Both the position numbers and the translations under genes were made by a program. From Brevibacillus aydinogluensis (GTDB taxonomy: Bacteria > Bacillota > Bacilli > Brevibacillales > Brevibacillaceae): a stretch of DNA of 64,000 bases. Position 1 is the stretch's first letter. Each line of letters begins with the position of its first letter. The stretch is taken from NCBI RefSeq assembly GCF_031954365.1, contig NZ_JAUSVZ010000002.1; one strand, written 5' to 3'. Positions 25,871 through 33,503 of this stretch are shown in pieces. The notes beneath the pieces were generated by a model, which saw only the letters and a program-made list of their open reading frames with translations, was not told the origin of the DNA and searched no databases.

Positions 25871-27967
25871 TTATTTGTACACGCGGATGACAACGTTGTC
25901 CAGACCGGATTCATACACCAAGTCTAAAAACAGATCGGCGTCACTCAGCGCATCCAGGAAGTTCAGGGACACTTCGTTCTTTGTGCCGACAAAGAAGACG
26001 AAATAGATGTCTTCATAGTCGTTCTCGTCAATAATGTCGAAGAACGAGTCGTCCTCCAGCACTTTGAGGAAATTGTAATCCCGGTAATCGCCCGACGGTT
26101 CATCGTCGTCGTCATCGTCCCGCGGGTCTGTGACTGCGAGCGTGTACACGGCCGGATTGCCGTCGCGGTTATCGATCCACACCACGCGGTTGCCGCTCAG
26201 GCGAACCTCATCCATTTCCGCATCATCGGACCAGTAGTACCTGCTGTACGATTCGTCTTCAATGTCGTACAACTCGTAGCTGAAGTCTTTACTGCGCGAA
26301 CCGCGCTTTTCCTTGAACAGGACCAGGTTGCGGGACGCCTGCGGTTCGATCTGATCCCCGTCCGTCCAACGCGTGAGCACATCGGTACGGTCCCGGCGAA
26401 TGTCGTAATAGTACAGATCGTACGATTTGGTTTTGGATGAATATTCACTCCACACCACGACGTTGTCGCCCACGCTGGCCCCGGTAATGTCAGCATTGGT
26501 GCGCACTTCCGTCTCGTCCTCATCGTCCAGGTCGTACAGGTAAATGCTGTCTTTTCCGGAGCGTTCCGTTACCCACAGCACGTAGTTGCCGTAAATGTCA
26601 ACAGCCTTGGGGTTGCTCACCCTTGCAATATCCTCGGTTTTCTCCGTGGACAAGTCGGTTACGTACAGATCGCGGTCATCGTCGATCCACGCCAGCTTGC
26701 TGCCGTCCAGTTCGTACAGCGTGTCGGAAGGTTCGTCCTTGCAGCTCGTCACCCTCTTCTGGGTACCGCGGCGAATGTCGTACGCGATCAACGCTTCGTC
26801 CTCAGCGTCATACCAGACGACATAACGGTCGCTGACCAGGGGACGGCGCGGCTCCGAACCGGATTTGCTGATCACGGAACTGGTCTGCGTTTTTAGATCG
26901 TGCAGAACCACCGAAGATGCTTTCTTGTTTTCATTGAGGTAGACCACATAGCGGTCATCGCCGTCCGGTTGGCTCGGTTCTCCGGACAAGCCGCCGATTG
27001 GGACCAACTCTTCTTCGTCCAAGTCGTACAGATAGAGATGCACCTTCTTGTCGCCGTCTTGTTTCGCAAAGATCACGTAATCGCCGTAAATGCGCGGCGG
27101 CAGCTTGTCGTAGACCTCTTCGTCCAACTCCTCCGCATCGTCGTAGTCTACATCGCCGATCATCAGTGCACCCTCTTCGATATACACGTATGTATCTCCG
27201 TACAGATGCGGGTATGCCTGCTCGTTGGAGTCGTCCGTCAGGCGCTTGTTTCGCTCGCGGCCGATCATGTAGACGTACAGGTCGTCGTATCGCTCGTCCT
27301 GGTAAATGATCTGGTCATCATAGATCGAGGGATTGGTCTGATGGCCGAGCGAGGTAACCGCTGCGCGTTCCCGTCCGCTCTTGATGTCGTAGTAGTAAAT
27401 GTCGACGTTGCCGTTTCGACGGTCTTCCCACGCGACATACGAGGGGCTTACCGTCGGTTTGCTCGCCTGGCCGCTTGTGGAGATCCGGACTTCTTCCCCG
27501 GTATTGATATTGTAGAGGTAAATGTCGGATTTTCCGCCATGCTTGCCGCTCCAGGCCACGTAGTTTCCGGCCAGTTCCAGTTCCATCGCTTCTGTCGAGC
27601 CGTCCGTCAGGCGCACTTCCTTTTTCTTTGCGATGTCGTACAGGTAGACATCCGAACCGCCGTGACGGGAATCGATCCAGGACACGTACTTGCCATCCAC
27701 GCGCAGGTGGGATTTGGCAGATTGCTTGTCCCCGATTTGGCTTTCTTTATGCTCATCGAGATCATACAGAGTGATAACTTTTTCGCCCTCTGCGATCCAG
27801 ACAGCGTAATCCTTGGAAATGTCAAAACCGGCTTTGGAAATGACCGGATTGCCTGAGTCGATGCGGACTTCTTCCCCTACGTAGTACGCAAAAGCCGGAG
27901 TCCCGCTCCACAGGGTCGTGGCCAGCAGCGCCGCCGCCAACAAACCTCGGATGGGGGTTCTCTTCAT
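25871..27967 (-). CDS. Secreted TolB-like beta-propeller repeat protein
   Basis: The 698-residue protein has a signal peptide (LLAAALLATTLWSGTPAFA, cleavage before YYVGEE). The mature part is built of about 12 repeats of roughly 45-50 residues, each with a YVAW/YVVW strand and a DIYLYDI/DLYYYDI strand, as in TolB/DPP4-type propellers. A C-terminal region of about 75 residues is acidic (DDDDDDE stretch) and non-repetitive. The protein is very rich in Asp and Tyr. No catalytic triad is seen, so binding or scaffold use is likely. AAAGGAGG precedes the chosen ATG; the frame to 28039 runs into the neighbouring small RNA terminator. Confidence 0.75.
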   Translation of the reverse strand: MKRTPIRGLLAAALLATTLWSGTPAFAYYVGEEVRIDSGNPVISKAGFDISKDYAVWIAEGEKVITLYDLDEHKESQIGDKQSAKSHLRVDGKYVSWIDSRHGGSDVYLYDIAKKKEVRLTDGSTEAMELELAGNYVAWSGKHGGKSDIYLYNINTGEEVRISTSGQASKPTVSPSYVAWEDRRNGNVDIYYYDIKSGRERAAVTSLGHQTNPSIYDDQIIYQDERYDDLYVYMIGRERNKRLTDDSNEQAYPHLYGDTYVYIEEGALMIGDVDYDDAEELDEEVYDKLPPRIYGDYVIFAKQDGDKKVHLYLYDLDEEELVPIGGLSGEPSQPDGDDRYVVYLNENKKASSVVLHDLKTQTSSVISKSGSEPRRPLVSDRYVVWYDAEDEALIAYDIRRGTQKRVTSCKDEPSDTLYELDGSKLAWIDDDRDLYVTDLSTEKTEDIARVSNPKAVDIYGNYVLWVTERSGKDSIYLYDLDDEDETEVRTNADITGASVGDNVVVWSEYSSKTKSYDLYYYDIRRDRTDVLTRWTDGDQIEPQASRNLVLFKEKRGSRSKDFSYELYDIEDESYSRYYWSDDAEMDEVRLSGNRVVWIDNRDGNPAVYTLAVTDPRDDDDDDEPSGDYRDYNFLKVLEDDSFFDIIDENDYEDIYFVFFVGTKNEVSLNFLDALSDADLFLDLVYESGLDNVVIRVYK

Positions 27968-28036
27968 TGTAACGATTCCTCCTTTTGTGACGTTTCTCCC
28001 TCTTTTACCAATTATCCGACATATGGCAATGGATGT

Positions 28037-28069
28037 CAAAAAAAATCAGGCGCTATCGACAAGCGCCTG
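28037..28069 (-). terminator. Terminator of the SR1-type RNA
   Basis: CAGGCGCT-tgtcgat-AGCGCCTG followed on the minus strand by TTTTTTTT. Confidence 0.9.
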
Positions 28070-28085
28070 ACGAACTATTTGCATG

Positions 28086-28211
28086 TTACTCCTGTTCCTG
28101 TTTTTCACTGGGGCAGCAGTCGCAGTTGCAGATCCCGTACAGCGTTTTCACCTGGTTGCTTTCAAAATGCTCGATAATCGTCCCACAACTCTGACAAACA
28201 ATCGTACCCAT
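28086..28211 (-). CDS. sr1P: SR1P-family GapA-binding peptide, 41 residues
   Basis: The frame reads MGTIVCQSCGTIIEHFES, then VKTLYGICNCDCC, ending EKQEQE. MGTIVCQ-x-C, the HFE segment and the TLYG-x-C segment are the signature of the SR1P family (PF13790). In B. subtilis SR1P binds GapA (glycolytic GAPDH) and through it promotes RNase J1 activity. Two CxxC-like cysteine groups suggest metal binding. GGAGGG lies before the ATG. It is too short for most gene finders. Confidence 0.93.
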   Translation of the reverse strand: MGTIVCQSCGTIIEHFESNQVKTLYGICNCDCCPSEKQEQE

Positions 28212-28287
28212 ATTCGAAATCCCTCCGCGTTCGTACTGCCTAAGCGCAGATCAGCCAAAAGTGACATCAAAATGTGATGGTACTTTT

Positions 28288-28317
28288 ATATTAATATGAC
28301 ATACTAATGAGAGTCAA
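28288..28317 (-). promoter_or_regulatory. SR1 promoter with CcpN-like operator
   Basis: Minus strand TTGACT (28317-28312), 18 bases, TAATAT (28293-28288). Between them TATGTCATATT (28303-28293) fits the CcpN operator consensus TRTGHYATAYW as I remember it. A second near copy, TATGTCACATT, lies further upstream at about 28350-28360 on the opposite strand, within the inverted repeat TGACATACTAA/TTAGTATGTCA. Confidence 0.65.
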
Positions 28318-28362
28318 TACGAAAAACACACACAATATCGCCAATTTAGTATGTCACATTTA

Positions 28363-29166
28363 TCATTGACCACCGTGTCGCTTCAGCCACTCCAGCATCT
28401 GCCGCAGCACGTCCTCCCGCTCGGGTTCGTTCAGCACTTCGTGGCGCAGTCCGGGAAAACGGACAAAGGTGACCTCCGCTGGCAAGCCAGACGCAAACCG
28501 TTCCACTCCGTCCGGATCGACCAGTTGGTCATCTCCTGCCTGCAGCACCAGCACGGGAAGGTCAAGCCGCTCCCGCTCTTCCCAGGCGGCCCGTATGGCC
28601 CGGTTGAGCTCCTGGAACCAGCGGACGCTCACTTTGGAATAGATGTACGGATCGTTTACGTATTCCGCCTGCACCTGCGGATCGCGGGAGACCATGTCCG
28701 CCGTGATCCCGTTTGCCATCACCAGCCTGGGCATGGCGCGATCCAGCCATTGCGCCAGCCTGGCCTTCCACACTGGCACGTCGATCTTCAACTGCAGGCA
28801 GGGCGAACTGAGCATCACCCCGGCCAGCTGACGCCGCTTCTCATACCGCTGGACAAACCGCACCGCCACCAGACCGCCCATGCTGTGCCCCAGGAGAAAA
28901 ACGGGCCGCTCGTCTCCAGCTGCCTTGAGCGCCCGCTCCGTCCAGGTTTCCACGGCGTCCAGATACTGTGAAAACGAATCAATGTGCCCCTTTTTCCCCG
29001 GCGAACGACCCCACCCGGGCAGATCCCCGCTGAATACATCCACGCGGTGGTCATTCAAAAAGGCCGCCACATGCTTGTAGCGTCCGTGATGCTCGCCAGT
29101 TCCGTGCACCAGCACGACCGCCGCGACCGGATCGGCGACCGTCCAGGCATGGAAATAGCTGTCCAT
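28363..29166 (-). CDS. Alpha/beta hydrolase, monoacylglycerol lipase/lysophospholipase type
   Basis: The 267-residue serine hydrolase has the oxyanion motif VLVHGTGEHHGRY, the nucleophile elbow GHSMGG (Ser at about residue 96), an acid in QAGDDQLVD and the histidine in LRHEVLNEPER, as in Hydrolase_4/PldB proteins. No signal peptide, so it acts in the cytoplasm or at the inner membrane face. GGAGGGAGGA precedes the ATG at 29166. Confidence 0.88.
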   Translation of the reverse strand: MDSYFHAWTVADPVAAVVLVHGTGEHHGRYKHVAAFLNDHRVDVFSGDLPGWGRSPGKKGHIDSFSQYLDAVETWTERALKAAGDERPVFLLGHSMGGLVAVRFVQRYEKRRQLAGVMLSSPCLQLKIDVPVWKARLAQWLDRAMPRLVMANGITADMVSRDPQVQAEYVNDPYIYSKVSVRWFQELNRAIRAAWEERERLDLPVLVLQAGDDQLVDPDGVERFASGLPAEVTFVRFPGLRHEVLNEPEREDVLRQMLEWLKRHGGQ

Positions 29167-29184
29167 TCTCCTCCCTCCCCAAGA

Positions 29185-29214
29185 CAAAAACGGGCAGAAG
29201 GAATCCTTCTGCCC
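29185..29214 (-). terminator. Terminator of the DUF3055 gene
   Basis: GGGCAGAAGG-at-CCTTCTGCCC with TTTTTG on the minus strand. Confidence 0.85.
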
Positions 29215-29218
29215 AATG

Positions 29219-29518
29219 TCAGTACTGGTTATCTTCCAACGGCACCGATGGCAAACACTCCTGGAAAAACTGCGACAGCATTTCTGCTTCATTCTGGCAG
29301 TCGATCCGAAAAACCTTTTTCAGGTACTCTGGATTGACCGCGTCCTCCGAACTGAGAAGAGTGGATTGCCCCGTCTGCATACAGATGACCAGCGGCTTAC
29401 CATCAAACTTGTTGGTGAAGACGATCCCAAAGTCGTGCCGTGCAAGTTCCGTCGCAACACCGAAGAAGCGCACTTGAGCAGTCTCCGCAACGTCGTACAA
29501 GTGGTCGAACCGTTCCAT
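29219..29518 (-). CDS. DUF3055 family protein
   Basis: The 99-residue protein matches DUF3055: ERFDHLYDVAETAQVRFFGV at the start, then FGIVFTNKFDGKPLVICMQTG. Unknown function. AGGAGGG precedes the ATG at 29518. The 29519-29697 gap contains no further gene. Confidence 0.75.
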   Translation of the reverse strand: MERFDHLYDVAETAQVRFFGVATELARHDFGIVFTNKFDGKPLVICMQTGQSTLLSSEDAVNPEYLKKVFRIDCQNEAEMLSQFFQECLPSVPLEDNQY

Positions 29519-29697
29519 CAGCAATCCCTCCTCATGGCATTGTTGTCCGAAAGCAAATTGATGAAATTTTCGGATTGTTTATCAGTATATCAAAAAAAGC
29601 GGCAGATTTCCACCCCTGCCCTCGCAGCAGCCTCGTGGCCGCACAAAAGCGCCTGGGTGTTCTGCCGCCTCTTTTGCTCACCAATCCTGCTGTGATC

Positions 29698-30222
29698 CTA
29701 GCTGATCAGATGGCGAAGGTTGGGAACGCGGTCCTCCCCTTCCTGAATCCAGCGAACTTTTTCCGCTCCATGCAACGATTGGGCGACAAACGACAAACAT
29801 TCAAAGAACAGTTCCACAACGGCCGAACTGTACCGCTCCTCCAGCTTTTCCAGCGCATAGGTGAGGCGAAATATCGACGGTACGTTCCGCCTGCTCGCTT
29901 CGATCACTTCCCGTCCCTTCTGCGTCGGGTAGACGTGCACCACGCGCCCGTCCAGCTCCGACTTTTCGATCGAGACCATCCCTTTTTCCACCAGCTTTTT
30001 GATATGAATGACGATGGAAGACGGATGCCAAAAGGTCCATTCAGCGATCTGCGTCACACGGACGCCTTCGTAGCAGTAAATGATCCAGAGAATATTCAAT
30101 TGCACGGACGAATCCAGCTCCGCTTCCTTGGCCGCCCGTTCCCAGTCTTCCTTGTTGACGACATCAATGGCGCGCATCGTGTTTAATGCTTCATAAACGT
30201 TTCGAATTGAAACCTCGTGCAT
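29698..30222 (-). CDS. MarR-family regulator, Hpr/ScoC-like
   Basis: The 174-residue protein has a MarR winged helix: NILWIIYCYEGVRVTQIAEWTFWHPSSIVIHIKKLVEKG as recognition region and DGRVVHVYPTQKGREV as wing. The ILWI...I.EIA pattern resembles the transition-state regulator Hpr (ScoC), which represses protease and sporulation genes; orthology is not proved. GGAGGA lies nine bases before the ATG at 30222. Confidence 0.8.
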   Translation of the reverse strand: MHEVSIRNVYEALNTMRAIDVVNKEDWERAAKEAELDSSVQLNILWIIYCYEGVRVTQIAEWTFWHPSSIVIHIKKLVEKGMVSIEKSELDGRVVHVYPTQKGREVIEASRRNVPSIFRLTYALEKLEERYSSAVVELFFECLSFVAQSLHGAEKVRWIQEGEDRVPNLRHLIS

Positions 30223-30406
30223 CGGGTCCATTCCTCCACGATCCTTTATCATTGTTTCTCTTTCCTGTAATGAATGTGATATTTATTTTACACTTTTCAG
30301 AAAAGACGCGCAATTATTTTCCTTGTAACATGTCGCATTGCCAATGAGTGGCAGGAAATGCTACACTAATCGCAAGAGATTCCCGGGACTAGGAGTGACG
30401 GCAATC

Positions 30407-30835
30407 GTGAACCTGAAATCGGCCTACATCTACTTCGTGGAAGGTTCCACAGCCACGAAAGCAGACATCGACGACGTCAAGGCAAAGTTTGAGCGATACA
30501 TTGAGATGACGAAAAAAACGGGGGAACAACTGGGGTGGACCTACGCGGACGCCGCCTTTCCGTACGTGATCGAGGAGCGGCCGGAAGGGAAGGGTTCCTG
30601 GTTTTTGCTGAAAGGCAAGGATCCCAATCTTTACAAGGCCATCATCGTGGGCGTGGGCTCCCGCGAGGAGAACGGCCAGGAGCAGTTTTTCATTCAGGTC
30701 TCCCTGCCGGAGTCGGCCACGCACGGCGATATGAACAAGGCAAATGAATTCTGCCGCTATTTGGCCCGCGAATACAAGGCGGAGCTGCACCTGTTCAACA
30801 AACGCATCCAGTACTTCCAGCCGCGCAAACCGTGA
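30407..30835 (+). CDS. DUF1885 family protein
   Basis: The 142-residue protein has the DUF1885 pattern: KSAYIYFVEGSTATKADIDDVK, KTGEQLGWTYADAAFPY, then LPESATHGDMNKANEFCRYLA and ELHLFNKRIQYF. Function unknown. AGGAGTG lies eight bases before the GTG at 30407, which is preferred to the upstream ATG at 30338. Confidence 0.78.
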   Translation: MNLKSAYIYFVEGSTATKADIDDVKAKFERYIEMTKKTGEQLGWTYADAAFPYVIEERPEGKGSWFLLKGKDPNLYKAIIVGVGSREENGQEQFFIQVSLPESATHGDMNKANEFCRYLAREYKAELHLFNKRIQYFQPRKP

Positions 30836-30848
30836 GCGGCCGGACGAC

Positions 30849-30882
30849 AAAAAAAGGCTCTCCCGAGTGGAGAGCCGTTTTA
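30849..30882 (+). terminator. Bidirectional terminator
   Basis: GGCTCTCC-cgagt-GGAGAGCC with A run left and TTTT right, between convergent genes. Confidence 0.88.
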
Positions 30883-30895
30883 ATGCGTACGTTGA

Positions 30896-31258
30896 TCAAA
30901 TCGGTTGAGATCGGGACAGCGAATAAAATCTGCCATCAACCATTCGAATCCCCAAATCCACACAGTAGCGCAAGCCCTGTGTGACGCCGTAGAGGATCCA
31001 CTCCGATGAGCGGTGGTTAATGTCAAAGTCAGTGTAGAGGTCGGTGCCGTCGTTGCGGATCTCGTTGCGGTCTGTCACATCAAAGAGGCGGAGGACAAAT
31101 GGCAGTTCGGCAAACGGGATGGCAAATTTCCGCTCCACTTCCCGTTCGAACTCCTTTGTCATGTGCCATTGGGCCAGGATCGAATGCTCATCTTTCCAGG
31201 CAATCCGTATACTCGGGCCTTCTATGTCTGTGGATGACCGCGCGGGATTTGTCTCCAT
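30896..31258 (-). CDS. DUF4912-like protein
   Basis: The 120-residue protein contains GPSIRIAWKDEHSILAQWHMT and a following beta region FVLRLFDVTDRNEIRNDG that resemble the DUF4912 domain. The start is uncertain: the ATG at 31258 has only weak AAGGA/GGGAG signals, and in-frame ATGs exist at 31294 and 31315. A TATAAT at about 31328-31333 on the minus strand is very close to the outer starts, which favours the inner one. Confidence 0.65.
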   Translation of the reverse strand: METNPARSSTDIEGPSIRIAWKDEHSILAQWHMTKEFEREVERKFAIPFAELPFVLRLFDVTDRNEIRNDGTDLYTDFDINHRSSEWILYGVTQGLRYCVDLGIRMVDGRFYSLSRSQPI

Positions 31259-31381
31259 TCGCTCCCATCGTTCCTTTCTCTCATGTACTTGCATCAGGGT
31301 GACGCAAAACGTCATTTGTTACTCATTATACCATGACAACAAGCCATGTGGAAACGCGACCAAGCCAATTTTCTCATTGGG

Positions 31382-31975
31382 CTATCGTCCGACGGTAAAG
31401 CTGTTTTCGCCGACGGTGATGTACTCGTTGGACTTCTCTGTCTTCATCTGCAGCTGCACTTTGTACGTTCCGTACAGTTCCAATTTGGTGGAGACAAACG
31501 GTTCGGAGAAGTAGAAGCTGTTGGCGTTCAGCGTCGAGTACTTCCACTCTTTGCCGTGGTCCACCTCTTTGCCGTCCGGGCCGATCAGCACCAGGCGCAG
31601 CCTCAGGTCTTTCGTCACCGGCGCGTCATCCACCTCGACAAACACGTTAAACGTCCGGGGCACGTCCTTGTCGCTGTACCCTTTGATCGGATTGCTGAAA
31701 ATGATGTTCTTGTTGCGGGATTGCTGAATGCCTTCCAGCACGAGAATATTGACGTTCGGCTTGACGATCTCCAGTTTTCCGGAGCGTTGATCGTACTCGA
31801 CAAAGCCTCCCATCCGCTTGACCAGTTTCTGCATCGAAGCGCTCGTGGAAGCGGGCAAGCTATCGACGATGCGCTCGCCGCTCAGATAGACCCGCATCGC
31901 GCCTTCGCCCAGGGCCGTGCTTCCAACTCCGGCGATCGTCAGCAACAACAGGGCAGACAACCATGCTTTCTTCAT
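31382..31975 (-). CDS. Exported protein with copper amine oxidase-like N-terminal domain
   Basis: The 197-residue protein has a signal peptide (KKAWLSALLLLTIAGVGSTALG) followed by MRVYLSGERI and MQKLVKRMGGFVEYDQRSGKLEIVK. This is the pattern of the copper amine oxidase N-terminal-like domain common in surface proteins of Paenibacillaceae. The C-terminal 110 residues form a beta-sandwich-like region. It has no catalytic residues known to me. GGAGGATTG precedes the ATG. Confidence 0.65.
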   Translation of the reverse strand: MKKAWLSALLLLTIAGVGSTALGEGAMRVYLSGERIVDSLPASTSASMQKLVKRMGGFVEYDQRSGKLEIVKPNVNILVLEGIQQSRNKNIIFSNPIKGYSDKDVPRTFNVFVEVDDAPVTKDLRLRLVLIGPDGKEVDHGKEWKYSTLNANSFYFSEPFVSTKLELYGTYKVQLQMKTEKSNEYITVGENSFTVGR

Positions 31976-32160
31976 GTCACAATCCTCCAGTATGTTCTGC
32001 GCCTCTCTCAGCGCGTAATTTCCCAATTTCTTTTGCATTAACTTATACGCCCAAGCCGGCAAATAGTTGTGGTCGCCCCGCAAACTTTTTTCACAATATC
32101 CACAATATCCACAGGCGGATCTCGTGCTGGAGGAAGGACTTATCAACACTCTATTCAGAT

Positions 32161-32191
32161 AAAAGAAAAAGCGACTCGCGTGGAGTCGCTT
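32161..32191 (-). terminator. Terminator, minus strand, downstream of repeat copy 2
   Basis: AAGCGACTC-cacgc-GAGTCGCTT followed by TTTCTTTT on the minus strand. It most likely ends the dap operon, after a 3' UTR made of repeat copy 2. The stretch 31976-32160 has no gene; it carries a tandem ATATCCACA pair at about 32095-32112. Confidence 0.8.
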
Positions 32192-32342
32192 CAGCATGCA
32201 GACAAAGTCCGAGGCGCATGGGAGATTGGGCCCGCTCGCTCGCTTGACGCCCAGCACAGAAGCGGATGAAGTCCGCTCCAAAACGAGACGCGGGGCCCAT
32301 CCCTCCATGCGACGATGTACATTGTCTACGGCTTCGGTTGAT
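32192..32342 (-). repeat. Dispersed repeat, copy 2
   Basis: On the minus strand the element begins ATCAACCGAAG (32342-32332) and ends with CCCATGCGCCTCGGACTTTG then a short tail. It lacks the internal extra segment of copy 1. It fills the whole space between the dapL stop and its terminator. Confidence 0.75.
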
Positions 32343-32353
32343 GAATGGGTCGC

Positions 32354-33499
32354 TCAGATCGGCCATTCCTCCTGTCCGGACAGCCAGGTCAGATAGTCCG
32401 TCACCAGGCTGATTGCGATGTCGATCGCCCGCTCGTCCGGTTCGATCTTTGCATGATGCAGGCCGTAGGGGGTATTCACCCCGAGCCAGAACAACAAGCC
32501 GGGGATTTCTGACAGGAAAAAGCCGAAGTCCTCTCCCGTCATCGCTTCGCTGCAGCGAATCGGCGTGATGTCCGGGCGCTGGGTGCCCACCCACTCCATG
32601 AACTGCTCCGTCAGCAGCTCATGATTGTACACCTGGCAGTACCCGCAGCCGTAATCGATGGCAGCCGTGCACTCGAAACCCGCTTCGATACCTTTGACCA
32701 GCGCCTCGATGCGGCTTTTCACCCGGGCCATCGACTCCAGCGACATCGTCCGGATTGTTCCTTCCAACCGCGCCGTTTCCGCGATGATGTTCTGCCGGGT
32801 ACCCCCTTCGATTTTGCCCACCGTCACGACGGCCGCATCGAGCGGATCGACGTTGCGGGCCACAATCGACTGCAGCTGCGTCACCAGATGGCTGGCCGCC
32901 ACCACCATGTCGTTTGCCTTGTGGGGAAAGGCCGCGTGCCCCCCTTTGCCGGTCAGCTCAATCATCAGCTCCGAGGTGTTGGCAAACAGGATACCCGGCT
33001 TGGTGGCGATGTGTCCCACCGGGTACTCCGGCGCGATATGCAGCGCAAAGATGCAGTCAGGCCGCCACTCAGCAAATTCTTCGCTCTCCATCATCGGCTT
33101 GGCGCCGCCCGGTCCTTCTTCGGCCGGCTGAAACACGAAGAGCAGATCGTCATCGACGGGATGGTGCACAAAATGGGTCAGAATGCCCAGCCCGATCGCC
33201 ATGTGCATGTCGTGGCCGCAGGCGTGCATGTACCCCTCGTGCTTGGAGCGGAACGGATAGGTCGTCTCCTCCCGGATCGGCAGACCATCCATGTCCGCCC
33301 GCCAGGCGATCGTCCGCCTGGGATGAAGCCCGCGCACCCTGACGAGAATGCCGGTGCGCCAGGTCCTGATCTGCAGGCGCTCCTGCGGCAGCCGCTCCAG
33401 ATAGTCCAGCAGGTAGCGCTGCGTTTTGTACTCCGCAAAACCGGGTTCAGGTATTTGATGCAAGTCGCGGCGAATCTGCACAAACGCAGAATCGGTCAT
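32354..33499 (-). CDS. dapL: N-acetyldiaminopimelate deacetylase
   Basis: The 381-residue M20-family metallohydrolase has metal motifs HACGHDMHMAIG and PAEEGPGGAKPM and a dimerisation domain (GKGGHAAFPHKANDMV). In the acetylase branch it removes acetate from N-acetyl-LL-diaminopimelate. The family also contains other amidohydrolases, but the operon with dapH and an aminotransferase makes this role very likely. Four bases separate it from the aminotransferase stop. A ribosome site AAGTGTAGAGGG is present. Last gene of the operon. Confidence 0.93.
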   Translation of the reverse strand: MTDSAFVQIRRDLHQIPEPGFAEYKTQRYLLDYLERLPQERLQIRTWRTGILVRVRGLHPRRTIAWRADMDGLPIREETTYPFRSKHEGYMHACGHDMHMAIGLGILTHFVHHPVDDDLLFVFQPAEEGPGGAKPMMESEEFAEWRPDCIFALHIAPEYPVGHIATKPGILFANTSELMIELTGKGGHAAFPHKANDMVVAASHLVTQLQSIVARNVDPLDAAVVTVGKIEGGTRQNIIAETARLEGTIRTMSLESMARVKSRIEALVKGIEAGFECTAAIDYGCGYCQVYNHELLTEQFMEWVGTQRPDITPIRCSEAMTGEDFGFFLSEIPGLLFWLGVNTPYGLHHAKIEPDERAIDIAISLVTDYLTWLSGQEEWPI

Positions 33500-33503
33500 C
33501 CCT

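Larger units (their letters stand above)
28037..28281 (-). ncRNA. SR1-type dual-function small RNA
   Basis: A transcript from the promoter at 28288-28317 to the terminator at 28037-28069 would be about 245 bases and contains the SR1P peptide gene. This is the arrangement of SR1 in B. subtilis (205 bases), which acts both as base-pairing RNA on ahrC mRNA and as mRNA for SR1P. The 5' and 3' ends are inferred from promoter and terminator; pairing to ahrC was not tested. Confidence 0.7.

Noticed and set aside
24106..25914. A very long open frame on the minus strand (to 925 codons) antisense to speA, continuous with the nitronate monooxygenase gene
   Set aside because: It mirrors the codon pattern of speA; the family match and the ribosome site begin at 24105, and speA matches its family over the full 490 residues.
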